Assembly: GCF_014839805.1 (NCBI RefSeq)
Contig: NC_051118.1
Location: 6,998,391 to 7,062,390, forward strand
Source of the DNA: Manduca sexta
Lineage: Eukaryota > Arthropoda > Insecta > Lepidoptera > Sphingidae
Length of the DNA: 64,000 nt
Direction of reading: 5' to 3'
Position 1 is the stretch's first letter. The number at the start of each line of letters is the position of its first letter. The notes under the pieces were generated by a model. That model saw nothing but the letters and a program-made list of their open reading frames with translations. It made no database searches and had not been told where the DNA came from. Positions 11,235 to 24,200 of the stretch are shown here, piece by piece. The translations under genes and the position numbers were made by a program.

Positions 11235-11335
11235 CTTCTAGACTAAGGCCTAATCCCTCTCAGTAGTAGAGGAGGCTCGTGCCCAAGAGTGGGACAGTGT
11301 ATAATATAGGGCTGATATTATTATTATTTTATTTA
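11235..11335 (+). repeat. SINE-A 3' end only
   Basis: Well conserved last 100 bases: 'ctaaggcctaatccctctc', 'agtagaggagg', 'gtgggacagtgtataata' and an ATT tail. Confidence 0.8.
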
Positions 11336-11574
11336 CGTCTAATAATGTGTTTATTACATTTACTTTCTTCTAGTTATACTTTAAAATATTTGTTGGTTTC
11401 AAGAAATTACCTATACTTAGTAAAAAAGCGTTCAATAGGTACAAAATGCAATTCCATTCGCGAAGCTTATTTCTGATGTGAATTCGCCTGTCATTTAAAG
11501 AATGTTTACGGAAGGTCTCTCTACCTACTTATTAATCATGAACGATAAAAAATAAAACTTAAGTTAATAATTAA

Positions 11575-11815
11575 TATTCTGCAAACTATATTTATAGCAA
11601 CCACCGTCGACAAGGTGTTAAAACCCACCATAGTATGTAAGTAGTCCACGTAAGTGTGTCGCGTTCCGGAATCAGCTTGTGTATATTCGGTGCCAACAGG
11701 CCGGCAAAGTTGTGTCGACTGTCGAGGGGTAATCATCTCTCGTCAGTCGATATTCTGTTGGACCTCACTCCCGTTATCATCAGGTGTAGTGGAGTCTCTG
11801 ACGTGTATGTATAAA
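11575..11815 (+). repeat. LINE-D 3' end, sense
   Basis: Good copy of LINE-D, from a 'caaccaccgtcgacaagg' block through 'gtgtgtcgcgttccgg' and 'ggggtaatcatctctcgtc' to an A run after 'gtgtatgtat'. It carries 'ttatcatcaggtg', matching the motif shared with LINE-B. Confidence 0.75.
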
Positions 11816-12734
11816 AAAACCTTATCTCGTCCCTATAGAGTCTATATCCTCGTTCTCTCAAAGCCATCAAAAATTCTTCTGGTATGTGTGTTTATGGATA
11901 GTCATCGATTAATGTGAAGTTGCTCACTTGTTCGTTTAGTCAGTTAATATAGAAAAAATAACATAAAATTAGTATGTATAACTGCGAAGATCCACAAAAA
12001 AATACAGTTTCGAGTTTGCCTCATTATGCAGAAATAAAGTAATTCTTTGATAACCGCAAACTTATTACTTCCGTATCGGTTTAATTAATATTTAATTTTA
12101 ACCACCAGTTTTAAACACAAGTCTACGTAAACTTAATTTTTGATTTTTAATTAATTTCATTGAATAAAAGATCTTGATAATTTCTTAGAACATCGGAGGG
12201 TAAAAAATATACGTTTTATATTGAATAAAGACGAAAAGGAAATACCGTCCGGAAATATCTGTTTGTAAACATTGATAAAAAATGCAAGTGGAAAAGAATA
12301 ATGAATCTGGCAATTATTAATGATTTTGGTAATCAAAAATAAAAACATTTTTAAATAATAAAATTTTTTTTTGCCTACCTACACACCTACCTTTTAAAAA
12401 AAACAATATAAATCTAGACGAAAAATTAAATAACAAACTTACTTAAAACAGCAAATAAATACTGGTTGATTCGTGTTCCATTTTTGAACATTAACTTCGT
12501 GATTACGATATTCATTTTTAAATCACAATTTTAACACTGACACTCGCATTCGGCCAGACACTCGGGTGCCTTCGATCGAACTGAGCGATCTTTGTATCGA
12601 CTAACGCTACGCGCTTGATTCAAGTGCGTGCTACGGATAAAAGAAAAGTTCCGTATGACTCTGTTTTTTATTTGTATAAAACGAAACGAAAAGGAATCAA
12701 TTATACATAACATATATAATACATATTTTATATT
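11816..12734. other. unassigned AT-rich region
   Basis: No gene or repeat family recognised. The ORFs of 60-76 codons here have no supporting signal. Confidence 0.4.
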
Positions 12735-12828
12735 ATGGCTTGGCAGCCCTATTTCGTACATCTATCTTCTTGCAATTACGGGCGCTCTAATCAAAAGATT
12801 TCGCTTGTAAAGACGGAATAGGCCCTCA
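12735..12828. repeat. fragment of nested-TIR MITE
   Basis: Ends 'ggcagccctattt' and 'gacggaataggccc' are inverted copies of each other and match the outer ends of the element at 15555-16022. Confidence 0.5.
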
Positions 12829-13139
12829 GACCTTACACGCATGTATCCGATAGTAGGCAGAGATGTGCCGACGGGACGGGTATGTTCAGTTAGGCTAAGT
12901 ATGCGTTAGTTCATCAGCTTACTCCATGATAAATGCATAAGCTTGTGTTAAGCCGACTGCGGCCTTCGTGGGAATTTTAATTAGCATATAAACAACGGTT
13001 ACACTAGTTAATGTAATATATGTGACTTAAGGAGTATTGTTCCTCGTAAAATACCTACTTGAGTGCAGATTAGTGAGTACGGCTGAGATCCAAGATGACG
13101 ATACGACTCACGGGTCACATGTATTATTGAAATATAAAA

Positions 13140-13212
13140 ATTAAAAATAAAAATAATCGCGATAAAATCCGTAAATAGTTTTATTTCAATGTCTAACATT
13201 CGCGTAAATATA
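13140..13212. repeat. FB fold-back element, half copy
   Basis: Right arm only: 'aatcgcgataaaatccg', then 'gttttatttcaatgtctaacattcgcgtaaatataag' shown as its key block. Confidence 0.65.
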
Positions 13213-15554
13213 AGAAATAATTATCCATGTGTTGACCATGAGCCATTACTCAACCACGTTACATTTAAATAGGCATTATAAGAAAGATATTTATTCACAA
13301 AGACGAAAAACTCTCAAGTGACAAGTAAGTACAAAAGAAACATTACATCGAAGGATCAGAATTCAAAAAATTAAAACTATATTTCACAAAAAAGTATTTG
13401 CGTCGCTAACACCATGTATTATGTTTTAAAGAATGGAAAGATGTTAAGTTGTTTTCACCTGGCTATCAAGAGGCTGTCCGCAGCTCTTTAAGAGCGACCT
13501 ATGCATGAAATGAAGTCTATTATTAGTAATTATTTTTTGTCAGACCGAAAAATAACATGAAAAGTTTGAATGTACGAAAGTAGTTAGATACCGGTATAGT
13601 ATATTTGTTGATATAATTCAAACTTAGTGTCCTCCATAAATATTATTTCTTAATATATTGATATAAATGCGAAAGTTTGGGGGTGTTTCGATATGTTTAA
13701 GAAGTGCATAATCCGATGAATAAATTTTGATGCAATTTGGCACACATGTGCATTATGTCCCTATCATTTATTTATATATTCAGCCTTCCTAATAAACTTG
13801 TTTTAGCGTTAAGAGGCGATTAAGAATTGCTTAAATAGCTGTCAAAAACATCACCGATTTCCTAGTTTAAACCTTATTAAGAGGCAAGATGGCGGGTTTT
13901 GACTTACAGCTGATCGAGTAAATTTGTTTTTTAACATAGCTTTGCGTAATTTTTATAAGTAAGACTGATTATTGTAAGATCCTTTTTACGCCGAGAAGTA
14001 GGTACTTTTATACTTGGAAAAGTTTACCATGCATGTGGAACCGCGAGCAAAACCTATGTTAAAATAATTATATAACAAAACAAAAATAAACGAACTCGAA
14101 AATCATGCATTTTTATAAGGCGCTTGAGTCATTGTTTATTTCCTTAAAAACATCTCTTGTTTAGGTTTTATTGTAAATTTTACGAGAAACTTCTTTTGGT
14201 GTTTTGAGATTTATGTAATCGAGTATAAATGTCAAGGAGATTCGTCTGCCCGTATGTTTTTTTGTAGCGGATAAAGGGCAGTTTGCATGTGCATTGTTTG
14301 GACTTTAGCAAGGAGTTTTACAAAGATTAATCTCTACAAGCAATTTCTACCCTATACACAATCATCACAAACCGACTTCTGCCTTCGAAGCTTGCAGGAC
14401 TTGCCATGGGTTCATGCTAATCTAAACTTACTTTTGGCATGGGGTCAATACTACGACGTTATGTGAATTTTAGGCGTAAAAAATATTGTTAAACGCTCTT
14501 TTTACAGTTAACATTATATTAGCAAAATAATTAAACAATACAATTTTATACATTTTTTGACAACCTCCAACCAGAGAGAATAATAGAATAGTCGCCGCAT
14601 GACATATCTTCTCTTCTGCCAGCCTGACCGCGCAGCCGAATACTTCCGGAAACGCCCGATGTCATCGGCTAGGATAGCGGCGCATAACAATATTTATATT
14701 ATATAATTTTATATATTACGGCCGATTTCAGTTCAACGCTCCGAATTCAAATGTTCAAAACCGACAACGAAAATAGACCAATCAGAATACTTTATTTGAC
14801 ATGCTTACAGATCACTTATTCTCATTGGTTCATTTTGAAAATCGAACTACAGATAAATAGAAGTCGTTTGAATTTGATAAATCAAATTCTATTAGTTTTT
14901 CGAACCTTAACAATACTCGAAAACTTTAATAAGGTTAGTATTTAACAAATAAAACATCAGAATGTGCTAATTTCGTTTATTCACAGCACCATCATTCACA
15001 TAATACTTATTACTAGTTATAATTACTTATGGCCGTATTCAATAACCCAATCTCTTCAATCCGAAAATGGAGCAATCAGTATGCTTAAAACGTGGCGAAA
15101 AAGAACACCCGTGTCGTTTTATTGTGATTGGTTGAGAGACTGACACGTGACAGACGCATCGATCGTTCGACCAATCACAAACATCAAAATTAATCATCGT
15201 TACGAGTCGCTTTATGGATTTTTGTAAAATAGTGATCTGATTTTATAGTATCTTTTTATTTTGTATCTGCTGTAAGTACTCGACATTGGAAAAATCACCA
15301 ATAAATAAACAGTGGCAGCCATAATGAAAGAAGAAGAGTGTCATTATTTGGGACATTCTGAGGGGACTAAATAGTTAATTGCACACTTACAATTGTTTTA
15401 TTTAGATTGGTTTATCGTTGGGATCGAATTGAACATTCAGATTAAGATTGCTTATTGAAAACTGCCATAAAACATGACTTGTATCAAACAATAAAAATAA
15501 AAAAGAATTTTCCAAATCTGTTTTAATAAATGACTGAGTGGTGAGGTAAGGTCA
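13213..15554. other. unassigned; generic dispersed repeat pieces
   Basis: Around 13660-13770 there is a 'aaatgcgaaagtttggg...tgatgcaatttggcaca' stretch typical of widespread insect repeats. No gene was recognised in 14-15.5 kb. Confidence 0.4.
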
Positions 15555-16022
15555 GGGAGCCCTATTCCAACTATACTGTCGTGCTAAGCTGAAATGCGGT
15601 ATCTCAAAAAAAAAAACAAAATATTGATTTTGATGTCGTCAGATAACTTAAAGAAATACCCATCCAATGAACTTACCTAAATAATGGTATCTTGTTTAGA
15701 ACTTGTAAAAAAACCTTAAAAGAGTTTCTCTATCACAGTTTTACATACGAAACTATAAAACTATATTTACAAAACTTCGATTATCTCGAAATAAGGTTTC
15801 CCTGATATACCATTTTTGCGTATAGCACGTCAATATAGGGGCATATCCGTCTTTTTGCAAGTTCAGGCGTTTTATTCAAAAGACAGTTTCCATAGCCGTA
15901 TAAGGAGACTCATAAATCTTCTATTTAGCTATACCTAAGGCTATCAAAACTGTGCTTTGATTAGAACGCACATAATTTCAAAAAGACGGATATGCCTGCA
16001 TGGACGGAATAGGCAGCCCTAT
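15555..16022. mobile_element. MITE-like element with nested inverted ends
   Basis: Outer ends 'agggagccctattcc' (from 15555) and 'ggaataggcagccct' (to 16022) are inverted. An inner pair of 17 bp, GCATATCCGTCTTTTTG at 15841-15857 and its complement at 15979-15995, is perfect. No ORF. Related fragments occur at 12735-12828 and 26690-26800. The outer boundaries are uncertain because no target duplication was clear. Confidence 0.5.
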
Positions 16023-16361
16023 CCCTTTGCCCGAACTTAATATTTAAAAAATTCACGTCGAACTGATAACCTCATTTTTAAAGTCGGTTAAAAAACACGG
16101 TCAAAGAACACATTCGATTCTTCAAAATATTACTCTTTGTTAACACAGTCGGAATAAAATTAATTTCCAAACATAATGGCGAATGAATCATCAATTGTTG
16201 TTTTTAGTGACGTCAGAATTACAGCTATGCGTACTTATGTCAATATAACAGATATTTGAATGTAAATATTGAATAATAATTAATTTATAACATCCTTTGT
16301 TGATAATTGAAACGAGGCAACAAACTTTGAAATTATTCGGACAGAGTAAGTGTTATAGCAC

Positions 16362-16460
16362 ACATATACTCGCCTTTTAACTCCGAAGGGGTAGGCAGAG
16401 GCGAAACCAGTGCATCCCCTTTTCGTCATATGTATTTCATCCAATGATAGCGGGCGAGCC
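16362..16460 (-). repeat. SINE-C, part separated by LINE-B insertion (right piece in sense)
   Basis: Contains 'cacatatactcgccttttaactccgaag', 'gtaggcagaggcg' and 'gatagcgggcgagcc'. It resumes after the insertion at 16769. Confidence 0.75.
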
Positions 16461-16768
16461 TTTTTTTTATTGCTTTGAATGACGAGACGAGCTTGCCGTT
16501 CGCCTGATGGTAAGCGATACGACCGCCCATAAACAGTAGAAACACCATCCAACACATTGAATTACAAAGTATTGTTTGGTATTTCACTGCGCTCGAAATC
16601 CTGAGGTGTTAAGTCTTATTATTGTTCAGTAGTTACTCGCTACAATGTCCTTCAAACCGGAACACAACAGTGACTACACCCTGCTGCTTAGCGGCAGAAA
16701 TAGACATTGCGGTGGTACCTACCCAGGCGGACTCTCACTTATGAGAGACCTACCACCAGTAACCTCCT
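16461..16768 (-). mobile_element. LINE-B 3' end inserted in SINE-C
   Basis: A 308-bp copy with poly-T on the plus strand at its left edge (the A tail in minus sense). It is flanked by 5-bp duplications GAGCC (16456-16460 and 16769-16773). The two halves of SINE-C on either side become contiguous if it is removed, so the order of insertion is clear. Confidence 0.85.
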
Positions 16769-16892
16769 GAGCCTATCGCCATATTGAACACAAATTCCAA
16801 ACTCCAGGCTTTTACTAAACAGAAAAATCCAATATTGCTTGCTGACCCGGAATTCAAAACCAGGACCTCAAAGCAGAAGACGTACCGCGTAT
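16769..16892 (-). repeat. SINE-C, second piece
   Basis: Continues the copy begun at 16362 with 'gagcctatcgccatatt', 'cacaaattcc' and a mutated tRNA-like head. Confidence 0.7.
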
Positions 16893-17739
16893 GCATACAT
16901 ACAACAAATATTTATAACAAAAAAAAAAACATTTACATGATAAAAATCAACCCAATTTTTTATACATTTACATAAAAATATTTTTTTAAAAACATTGATT
17001 CCATTCCAATTTAATATGACGAAATTTTAAAGGCAGAAATATCCATGATTATTAATTACTTTTACGTTTTTCTTTCAACTGCGAGAACTAATCACTAACT
17101 AGACGTGAATTTAAATTCTTTACTTGCCAATACTTGTTTAGTTACCCAGATTAAAGGTGAAACAAAATGTATGAAAATGGACCTTAAGGTATCGCCTTAA
17201 GCGACATTCTATATAGAAAAAAAAAATAACTAGGTTAAAAAAACATAGAAAAAAGTGCTGATTTTAAATATGTACGAAACTTAGTGTCGCAGAAAAATGT
17301 CGCGTAAATCTATTAACATTCCACGCGTAGATATATATTTAGATGATAAAAATCAACCCAATTTTATACGCATTTACATTAAAATGATATTTTATTAAAA
17401 ACATTGATTCCATAGATACCTACTTCGAATTCTTTGTTTCCGACATCGTTGCTTCATTCCAATTTCGACATAGTTATTGAAAAATAAGGTTTAATTTTGT
17501 TTAAATATATTTATTTATATTTCAAATACACTTTCATACTGGCGGTTGTACTCTGTTCTTAATTTAAAAAATGTAAATATCAGTTAAATCTTAGAAACTT
17601 AAATTATATTTGGAATAAATTCATATAAGTAAAGTCTTTTATATAATAGTGTTTTTTTTTTGTAATAAATGGCGGGGCTCGGACAAAATCTAGCTTTTTA
17701 TCCAGTCGACAAAATTACTTCACCTAGGTAAGTGGAATG
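16893..17739. other. unassigned AT-rich region
   Basis: Two similar stretches ('gataaaaatcaacccaattttttatacatttacat' around 16938 and 17344) show a short local duplication. Nothing coding. Confidence 0.4.
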
Positions 17740-17754
17740 GCGACATAGATGATT

Positions 17755-17815
17755 AACCCTAGCCAGTCGACATAATTATGCCGGCCTGTTCGAAACCGGG
17801 TATACTATTTAATAT
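17755..17815 (-). repeat. LINE-D fragment
   Basis: The blocks 'cagtcgacataattatgccggcctgtt' match LINE-D on the minus strand. Confidence 0.55.
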
Positions 17816-18181
17816 AATTATTGTACGTGAGTCATGCAGTGGCCATTGAGGATTTACCTTAGTTTTTACAACCGACTCTCTGGTCCAGCGAAAATATTTT
17901 TTTGGGTATATAGCCCTGGGCAATTCGTGTAAGTAATACCAACACATGTGTTACTCAACATGGGATTCAAACCTCAAACCTTCCGATCCACAACCCACGC
18001 TGCCATTAAGGCGAAGAAATATTAACAAATATTGTTTCTGACAGAGCATATCAGGCAGATTAAAAAACAAATCCATAGAAAATAAATTTTCGTTGCTGGC
18101 TCCCGGTCCTTTTGCCACTAAAAAATTACACTATTATGAGACCCTGTGGACACTTATCAGTCTCTTCTTATATAAAATGTA

Positions 18182-18282
18182 CTATAAAATTATTTCGTGC
18201 TTGAAACTCCTTGACAGATGTTTGTGCGGTAACACTATAGAGTTGAGAAGTATTGTCTCTGCTGGTACAACGACTCCTGCGC
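18182..18282 (-). CDS. GMPPA: GMPPA exon 9 and stop
   Basis: 101 nt. Encodes [20 protein letters not shown] and the family C-terminus, then TAG at 18182-18184. No strong AATAAA was seen within 180 bases downstream. Confidence 0.94.
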
Positions 18283-21200
18283 CTGTGATAGAAAAAAAAT
18301 ATATTATTATACATATAACACCACTTTGTATTGAAAAGGAGCTAAACGAGCGAGTGGGAAACCTAATTGTATCTGAACACTGCTCAAAAATACATACAAT
18401 ATAAAATATCATCAATCCATTGCCGGTCTGAGATAGAATTAAACACTTTTTTTTATAGTACCTGAACGCTGTATTTTTTGTAAGAGCAAGGCAAAGTAAC
18501 CCAGTGGGGTTGCAGGTGGGGTGCAGGTGGGATTGCAGATGGGGTGCAGTGGCACCTGACTGTAAATGGAGTGGGGTTCAATAGAATGTCGATTGACGAG
18601 AGATGATTACCCCTTAGCAGTCGACACAATTATACCGGCCTGTTGGAACCAGATATTCACAGACTGATTCCAGAACGCGACACACTTACGTGGACCACTA
18701 TGGTGGGTTTTAACGCCTTGTGTACGGTGGTCGCCATCCAGGCGGATATAAAATATATCCTACCACCAGCAAACCTCACCCAAATAAAAGATTACTTATC
18801 GCTTAGTAAGCTATCTTTATAAACGTTCCCCATAACCTCAGAAAGTTAGGAGAGGTTGAAAACAAGCGCCTGTGGAACTACTCTCCCGGTCAGCATGAGC
18901 TGAGCTGCTTTCTTGTGCCTTTATAATCCTACAACATTACTATGCTCAATAATTATAATAGATAAAATAGATATTATTAACTATTGCCTTATGGAAATAA
19001 ACGGATTTTTTATTTTGATTTTATTTTCAAAAACGTCTTAGATAGGAATAAAACCTCATTTGTTGGTAACTACCCGCAGTTTCCAATAAACGGTCCCAAA
19101 CGGTTTTTTCTATCGCGAAAGCCCGACTACATAACACCACTATACTTACCAAGTATAATGATGGAAGGGTTGATTTTTTTTATTTTAAAAAAGTCATGCA
19201 TTGCCGATCTGATAGGAATAAAACCTCATTATTTCGTACCTAACCGCCGTTTTAATATTCGATTTTTTTTTTAGGAATAAAACCTCATTATTCTGTTCCT
19301 ACCCGCAGTTTCCAATAAACGATCCCAATCTGTTTTTTCTATCGCGATAGCCTGACTACATAACACCACTATACTTACCAAGTATAGTGATGGATGGGTT
19401 GAGCCGTCCGTCTGTGTTGAACAACGGCGTGTTGTCCATCTTGGCGAACGGTTTGTTTGGGTCGGGGTCGGATGGGGTGCCCTCCACCCTCGACCATTCG
19501 CCCACGCACGCCTCCTGGCCCACTGGAATACATTTTTATTATAAACTGGCTGACCCGACAGACGTTGTCCCGTCTTAGCTACGAATTCGCAGCGCGCATT
19601 CTGTCAATCGCTGACAGTCATTTCAAACAATTGACAGTTATATAAAATTAATATTTTCGTTAAGTTTTCTAATTTTCCGCGCAATTTTTAGATTTTTTTC
19701 TTTCATAAGAACCTTCTCCTGACAGTAACAAACACTACTACAAAAAAAAAATAGTGAAATCGGTCCAGGCGATCACGCGTGATGGCGTGACCAAGGGAAA
19801 TAGTGATTCATTTCTATATGTATAGATATATACAGTTTCCTTTTTATAGGTGTAGGCAGTAGGGACGAAAAATGAAATTATTCGAAAGAGAACCCGACAC
19901 TAAATATTGGTTATATATGCAAGAATGCGGCCTGCAAATCGCTCTAATGTTATGATTCTACATAAAGACTATACATTATTTAATGTCTCGGTACTGTAAC
20001 GGACTGCCGAGACGAATGTCCGCAGGTTCAAATCCCAAGGGCAAACACCTGACTTTTCCCAAAAAAGGAAAACATCGTGAGGAAACCTGCACACCTGAGA
20101 AGTTCTCTATAGGAATATCGAAGGTGTGTGAAGTCTACCAACCCGCACTAGGCCAGCGCGGTCGACTAAGGCCTAATCCCTCTCAGTAGTAGAGGAGATC
20201 CGTGTCCAACAGTGGGACAGTATATAATACAGTGCTGATATTATTATATCAGTCCGGAGTCTGGAATTTGAACCTAGTACTATAAATATACGGTGTATAA
20301 ATTACCGACGGAGTACATGACCAGCGCGTGATCGTTTATGGTGGCGTTGTTCAGCACGATGGATTCCTTTATCCTGACGCCAGCTTTGACAGTCACGCCG
20401 GCGCCGATCGACACGTTTGGACCTATCTGATGAAAAAAAAAATGATTTAATACTTTATCTGTGAAAATAGGATGAATTGTTTAGAAATACTTTCGAGTTA
20501 TTGATGAGGGGGGTGGATGTCAAAAATTTGTCACGTTTCTGACTAAATCCGGTTCATGCAGGCCGGCGTAATTGTAACGTTTGGCAAGGGGTAATCATCT
20601 CTCAGTGTAATCATTCACCATCAGGTGCAATGGAGTCGCTTTGTCATAAACGTATAAAAAAAGGTCCACCATTATGGACAATTTCATGCATCTTAGAACC
20701 GACATAAAAAAAACATAATTCAAGTATTATTTCACTGAAATATAATTATTTTCAGGACAGCTGTTGGGTCAACAAGGACGTTAAGAACACGTCTGGGAAG
20801 ATCTGACACACGTCATATCATGTCAGTCCGCGTCAGTTGGTCACGATATAGACCCACGTAGTGCAGGTTAGCATATAAAAAAATAATTACTTTTATATTC
20901 AGAACATTATTCTTACCACAGCAGTAGGGTCGACGACGGCAGTGGGGTGTAAGAACACGTCAGGCAGGATTTGACACGCGTCAGTCCGCGTCAGTCGGTC
21001 GCGATGCAGCTCTAGGTAATGGCGGTTTGCGTATATCGCTGATCCGGCTGTTTTCACTTGCGACCACCAGTTTACCACCTGAGAAAAATTGCCTTTAATT
21101 AGATAAAAATTGTTAACACACACAATCACGCCTTTTATATCCGAAGGAGTAGCCAGAGACGGAACTATTGTACCCATATACCGTTCTAAGTGTACCCATT

Positions 21201-24200
21201 TTTAGTTTATACTGTTCCATGATGTGATAGAGGCCGAACCTTTCGTCATATCGGACACATATATCAGACTATGGTCGGATATTGAGCAGAAAAATCAACA
21301 GCACTTTGCCCAGACTCAAGACTTCATCATGGATTCATACCATAATACAATCATGTCACTGACGCATAATGATTAAATCATAACCAAATATACCCATAAC
21401 CTATTTTTTATTTAATAATCATCTGTGATAGCAACACTGGTTTGATTACAATCTTATTAATTAAACTAATAAAACAATGATAAAATCTACACATGCCATA
21501 TTTAGGACGTTAGGTAAAAACTTTAATTAAATCAGATTAAAATCTGTTACAGTAATTATGGCCTAAAATAAAATTAATTATTTTTTCACATTATGGAGCG
21601 TCACTGCTCAAGATCGGTATGGTTGGCGCTATTTTTGGGAGGTCTATGTTCAGCAGTGTAGGCGACAGGCTGATTGATTGATTGATTTGATGGATTGCTC
21701 GATGATTATTGTTATATTTTATAAATAATTTTGCCATAATTTAGTAAAAGACAGTAATCTTTTATAATATATTGAGCTATTATTTTACTATACCTGCATA
21801 GCGTAAAGTTTGTTGGTGCCCGCGAGCGGTGCCAACACGTCCTGTTCCCATGACATATGCCCAGGATGCGGACTGCCTTGACCGTTGCCACTGAACAAAA
21901 ATAACACACGTTATATATTCTGGCCTCAGTGCTATAATTCCACTTAGTTACCATTTTCGTCCATTTAGGTTTGTTTTTTATTGATTTGAATGAGACGAGC
22001 TTGTCGTTCGCCTGATGGTAAGCGATACGACCGCCCATAAACAGCAGAAATACCATCCAACACCTTGATTGACAAAGTATTGTTTAGTATACCACAGGGA
22101 TGTTAGGTCTTATTATGTCCAGAAGTTACAGTGGCTACAATGTCCTTCAAACTGGAACACAACAGTGACTATACACTGCTGCTTGGCGGCAGAAATACGT
22201 TGCGGTGGCACCCAGGCGGACTCTCACATATGAGAGACCTACCACCAGTGAAATTTCTACAAGTAAATACTAATAAACAAAAATACCTGTAAAATCCATC
22301 CTGTTTCCTTTGGAAAGCATCGGCCATTGTGTGAAACACGTTCAACGAACACACATACACTCCGCAGTTGATCAGTGTTGATACATAGCTGTTGGGCTTC
22401 TCCACATAATGGCTGACGGCTTTGGTGGAGGCCTCTCGAACCATACAACCATAATGCACTGACTGCTGGCGCGTAGCTTCTGTGGCCATGATTGTTACCT
22501 GCAATATTATGTTATTTTTTTAACACTCATGTTACAAAATTTAAAAAATTCAAGACATAAATAACCTCTCTCCTTTGAAGTCAGTTAAAAATCATAATGT
22601 GTCATGATAATAATTATTAGTGTGAGATTATCTTATTTAATAGGTAATTATAGTATTGACAATAATTATATTATGTAGGATATAGATTACAATAAATTAA
22701 ATCTAATTTGGTTTTAATGACTACGTTTTTAAATGCTATAAACCATACAACATATAATAATCTAAATGAATAAGCGAAAAGATTTGATTTTTTGTATGTT
22801 AAAGTATTGAAGAAAGTCATAAATACTTGACTAATTATAAAATTTCTTACACTAATGCAAGGCTATATTACACCTGAATGGTAAAGGCTACTTTTAATAC
22901 TCAGAAAGGGTGTACAACCTACAAAGCCACAAGAAAATGCAAGTAATATGTTACAACTTACAAGTGCATTCGTCCTCTCCTCATGGAAATTCCATAATTC
23001 CTTAAGTGGGAAGTCGGCACACACATCTCCGTTCAGTAGGAAGAATGCAGTGGGATTACCAGCTCGGACCTGGTCTCTGAAGTGGTACAGTCCACCACCT
23101 GTGCCAAGTGGTGTGAACTCTTGGAGATATCTAGAAGAAATTATAATCAATTGAAAGATGTAATTATCAATTGCTTATTTAATAATAGATGATAACATCT
23201 GCTCTGTATTATATACTGTCCCACTGCTGGGCACAGGCCTCGTTTAATACTGAGAGGGTTTTGAATCTGCTGACATGTGTCTCGGCAGTCCGTGCCATGA
23301 CCAACTAGACTATCGCCACTTTTTGCTTATTTACTCCATCACATAATATACATACAGAAATACAATGTCAAAATTGCAGTTGTGTTTTTCAGGCTTGAAT
23401 CTAACTGTATAATCACCAGCATAAGTGCACATTGAACCTCACATATTCAATGAGTATTACCTAATTAACTATTAACTATTTAATAACAAACAAAATAGAT
23501 TCTCAATTTGTAGAAAATATACCTTATAATAACATGATGTTCTTTTTGCATGTCTGTGACAAACTGAGCCATTGTTGTGGTGGGGTAGGCACCTATAATA
23601 AGGATCTCCTTGCATTCCTTCAGTTTGACACATGCTTCTATGTGGTGTTGGATTAGGGGCAGACCTGCTATCGGAAACAGGGGTTTCGGTGTGTCCAGAG
23701 ACAGGGGACGAAAGCGGGTGCCTGAAATATTACCGAGTATTTATATAAAAGGACATATTAGCCGAGCTGTTGGTCAAGTTTTTAGTCAGCACACATATGA
23801 CAAAAACCATGCAAAGAAAACAATATTAGAATAACATTTATTAGAGATTGAAATAATAAAAAAAAGAAAGTTTGCAATAGTTCATGTTTAAACTATCTTT
23901 TGCGTTATCAACTAAGTTACAAGCACTGTAGTTATACAATAAACATTTACAGCACTGCAAACATACATTATCTGTGATAATTTCATATTGATACAGTTAT
24001 TACACAAATTGAAAACTATAACAGTTTTAACCTACAGAGTCATTGATATGTAAATATATTATGTATATCGGTTGCATATGAATACTGTAATATTATCTTA
24101 TTTGTTAATTATTGTTCAGATGCAGCATACGTGTATGAAACTTATATTTATGTATTTATTCTCTTATCATACGAAACCGGTGACGTGACTTATTCGAATA

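Noticed and set aside
19387..19645. Plus-strand ORFs opposite GMPPA exon 8
   Set aside because: Shadows of the real exon extended into repeat sequence.
21712..22056. 114-codon ORF overlapping GMPPA exon 5
   Set aside because: Only 21794-21890 is family-like, and in a different frame. The rest is LINE-B and intron.
22948..23154. Plus-strand ORF opposite GMPPA exon 3
   Set aside because: Shadow of the real minus-strand exon.
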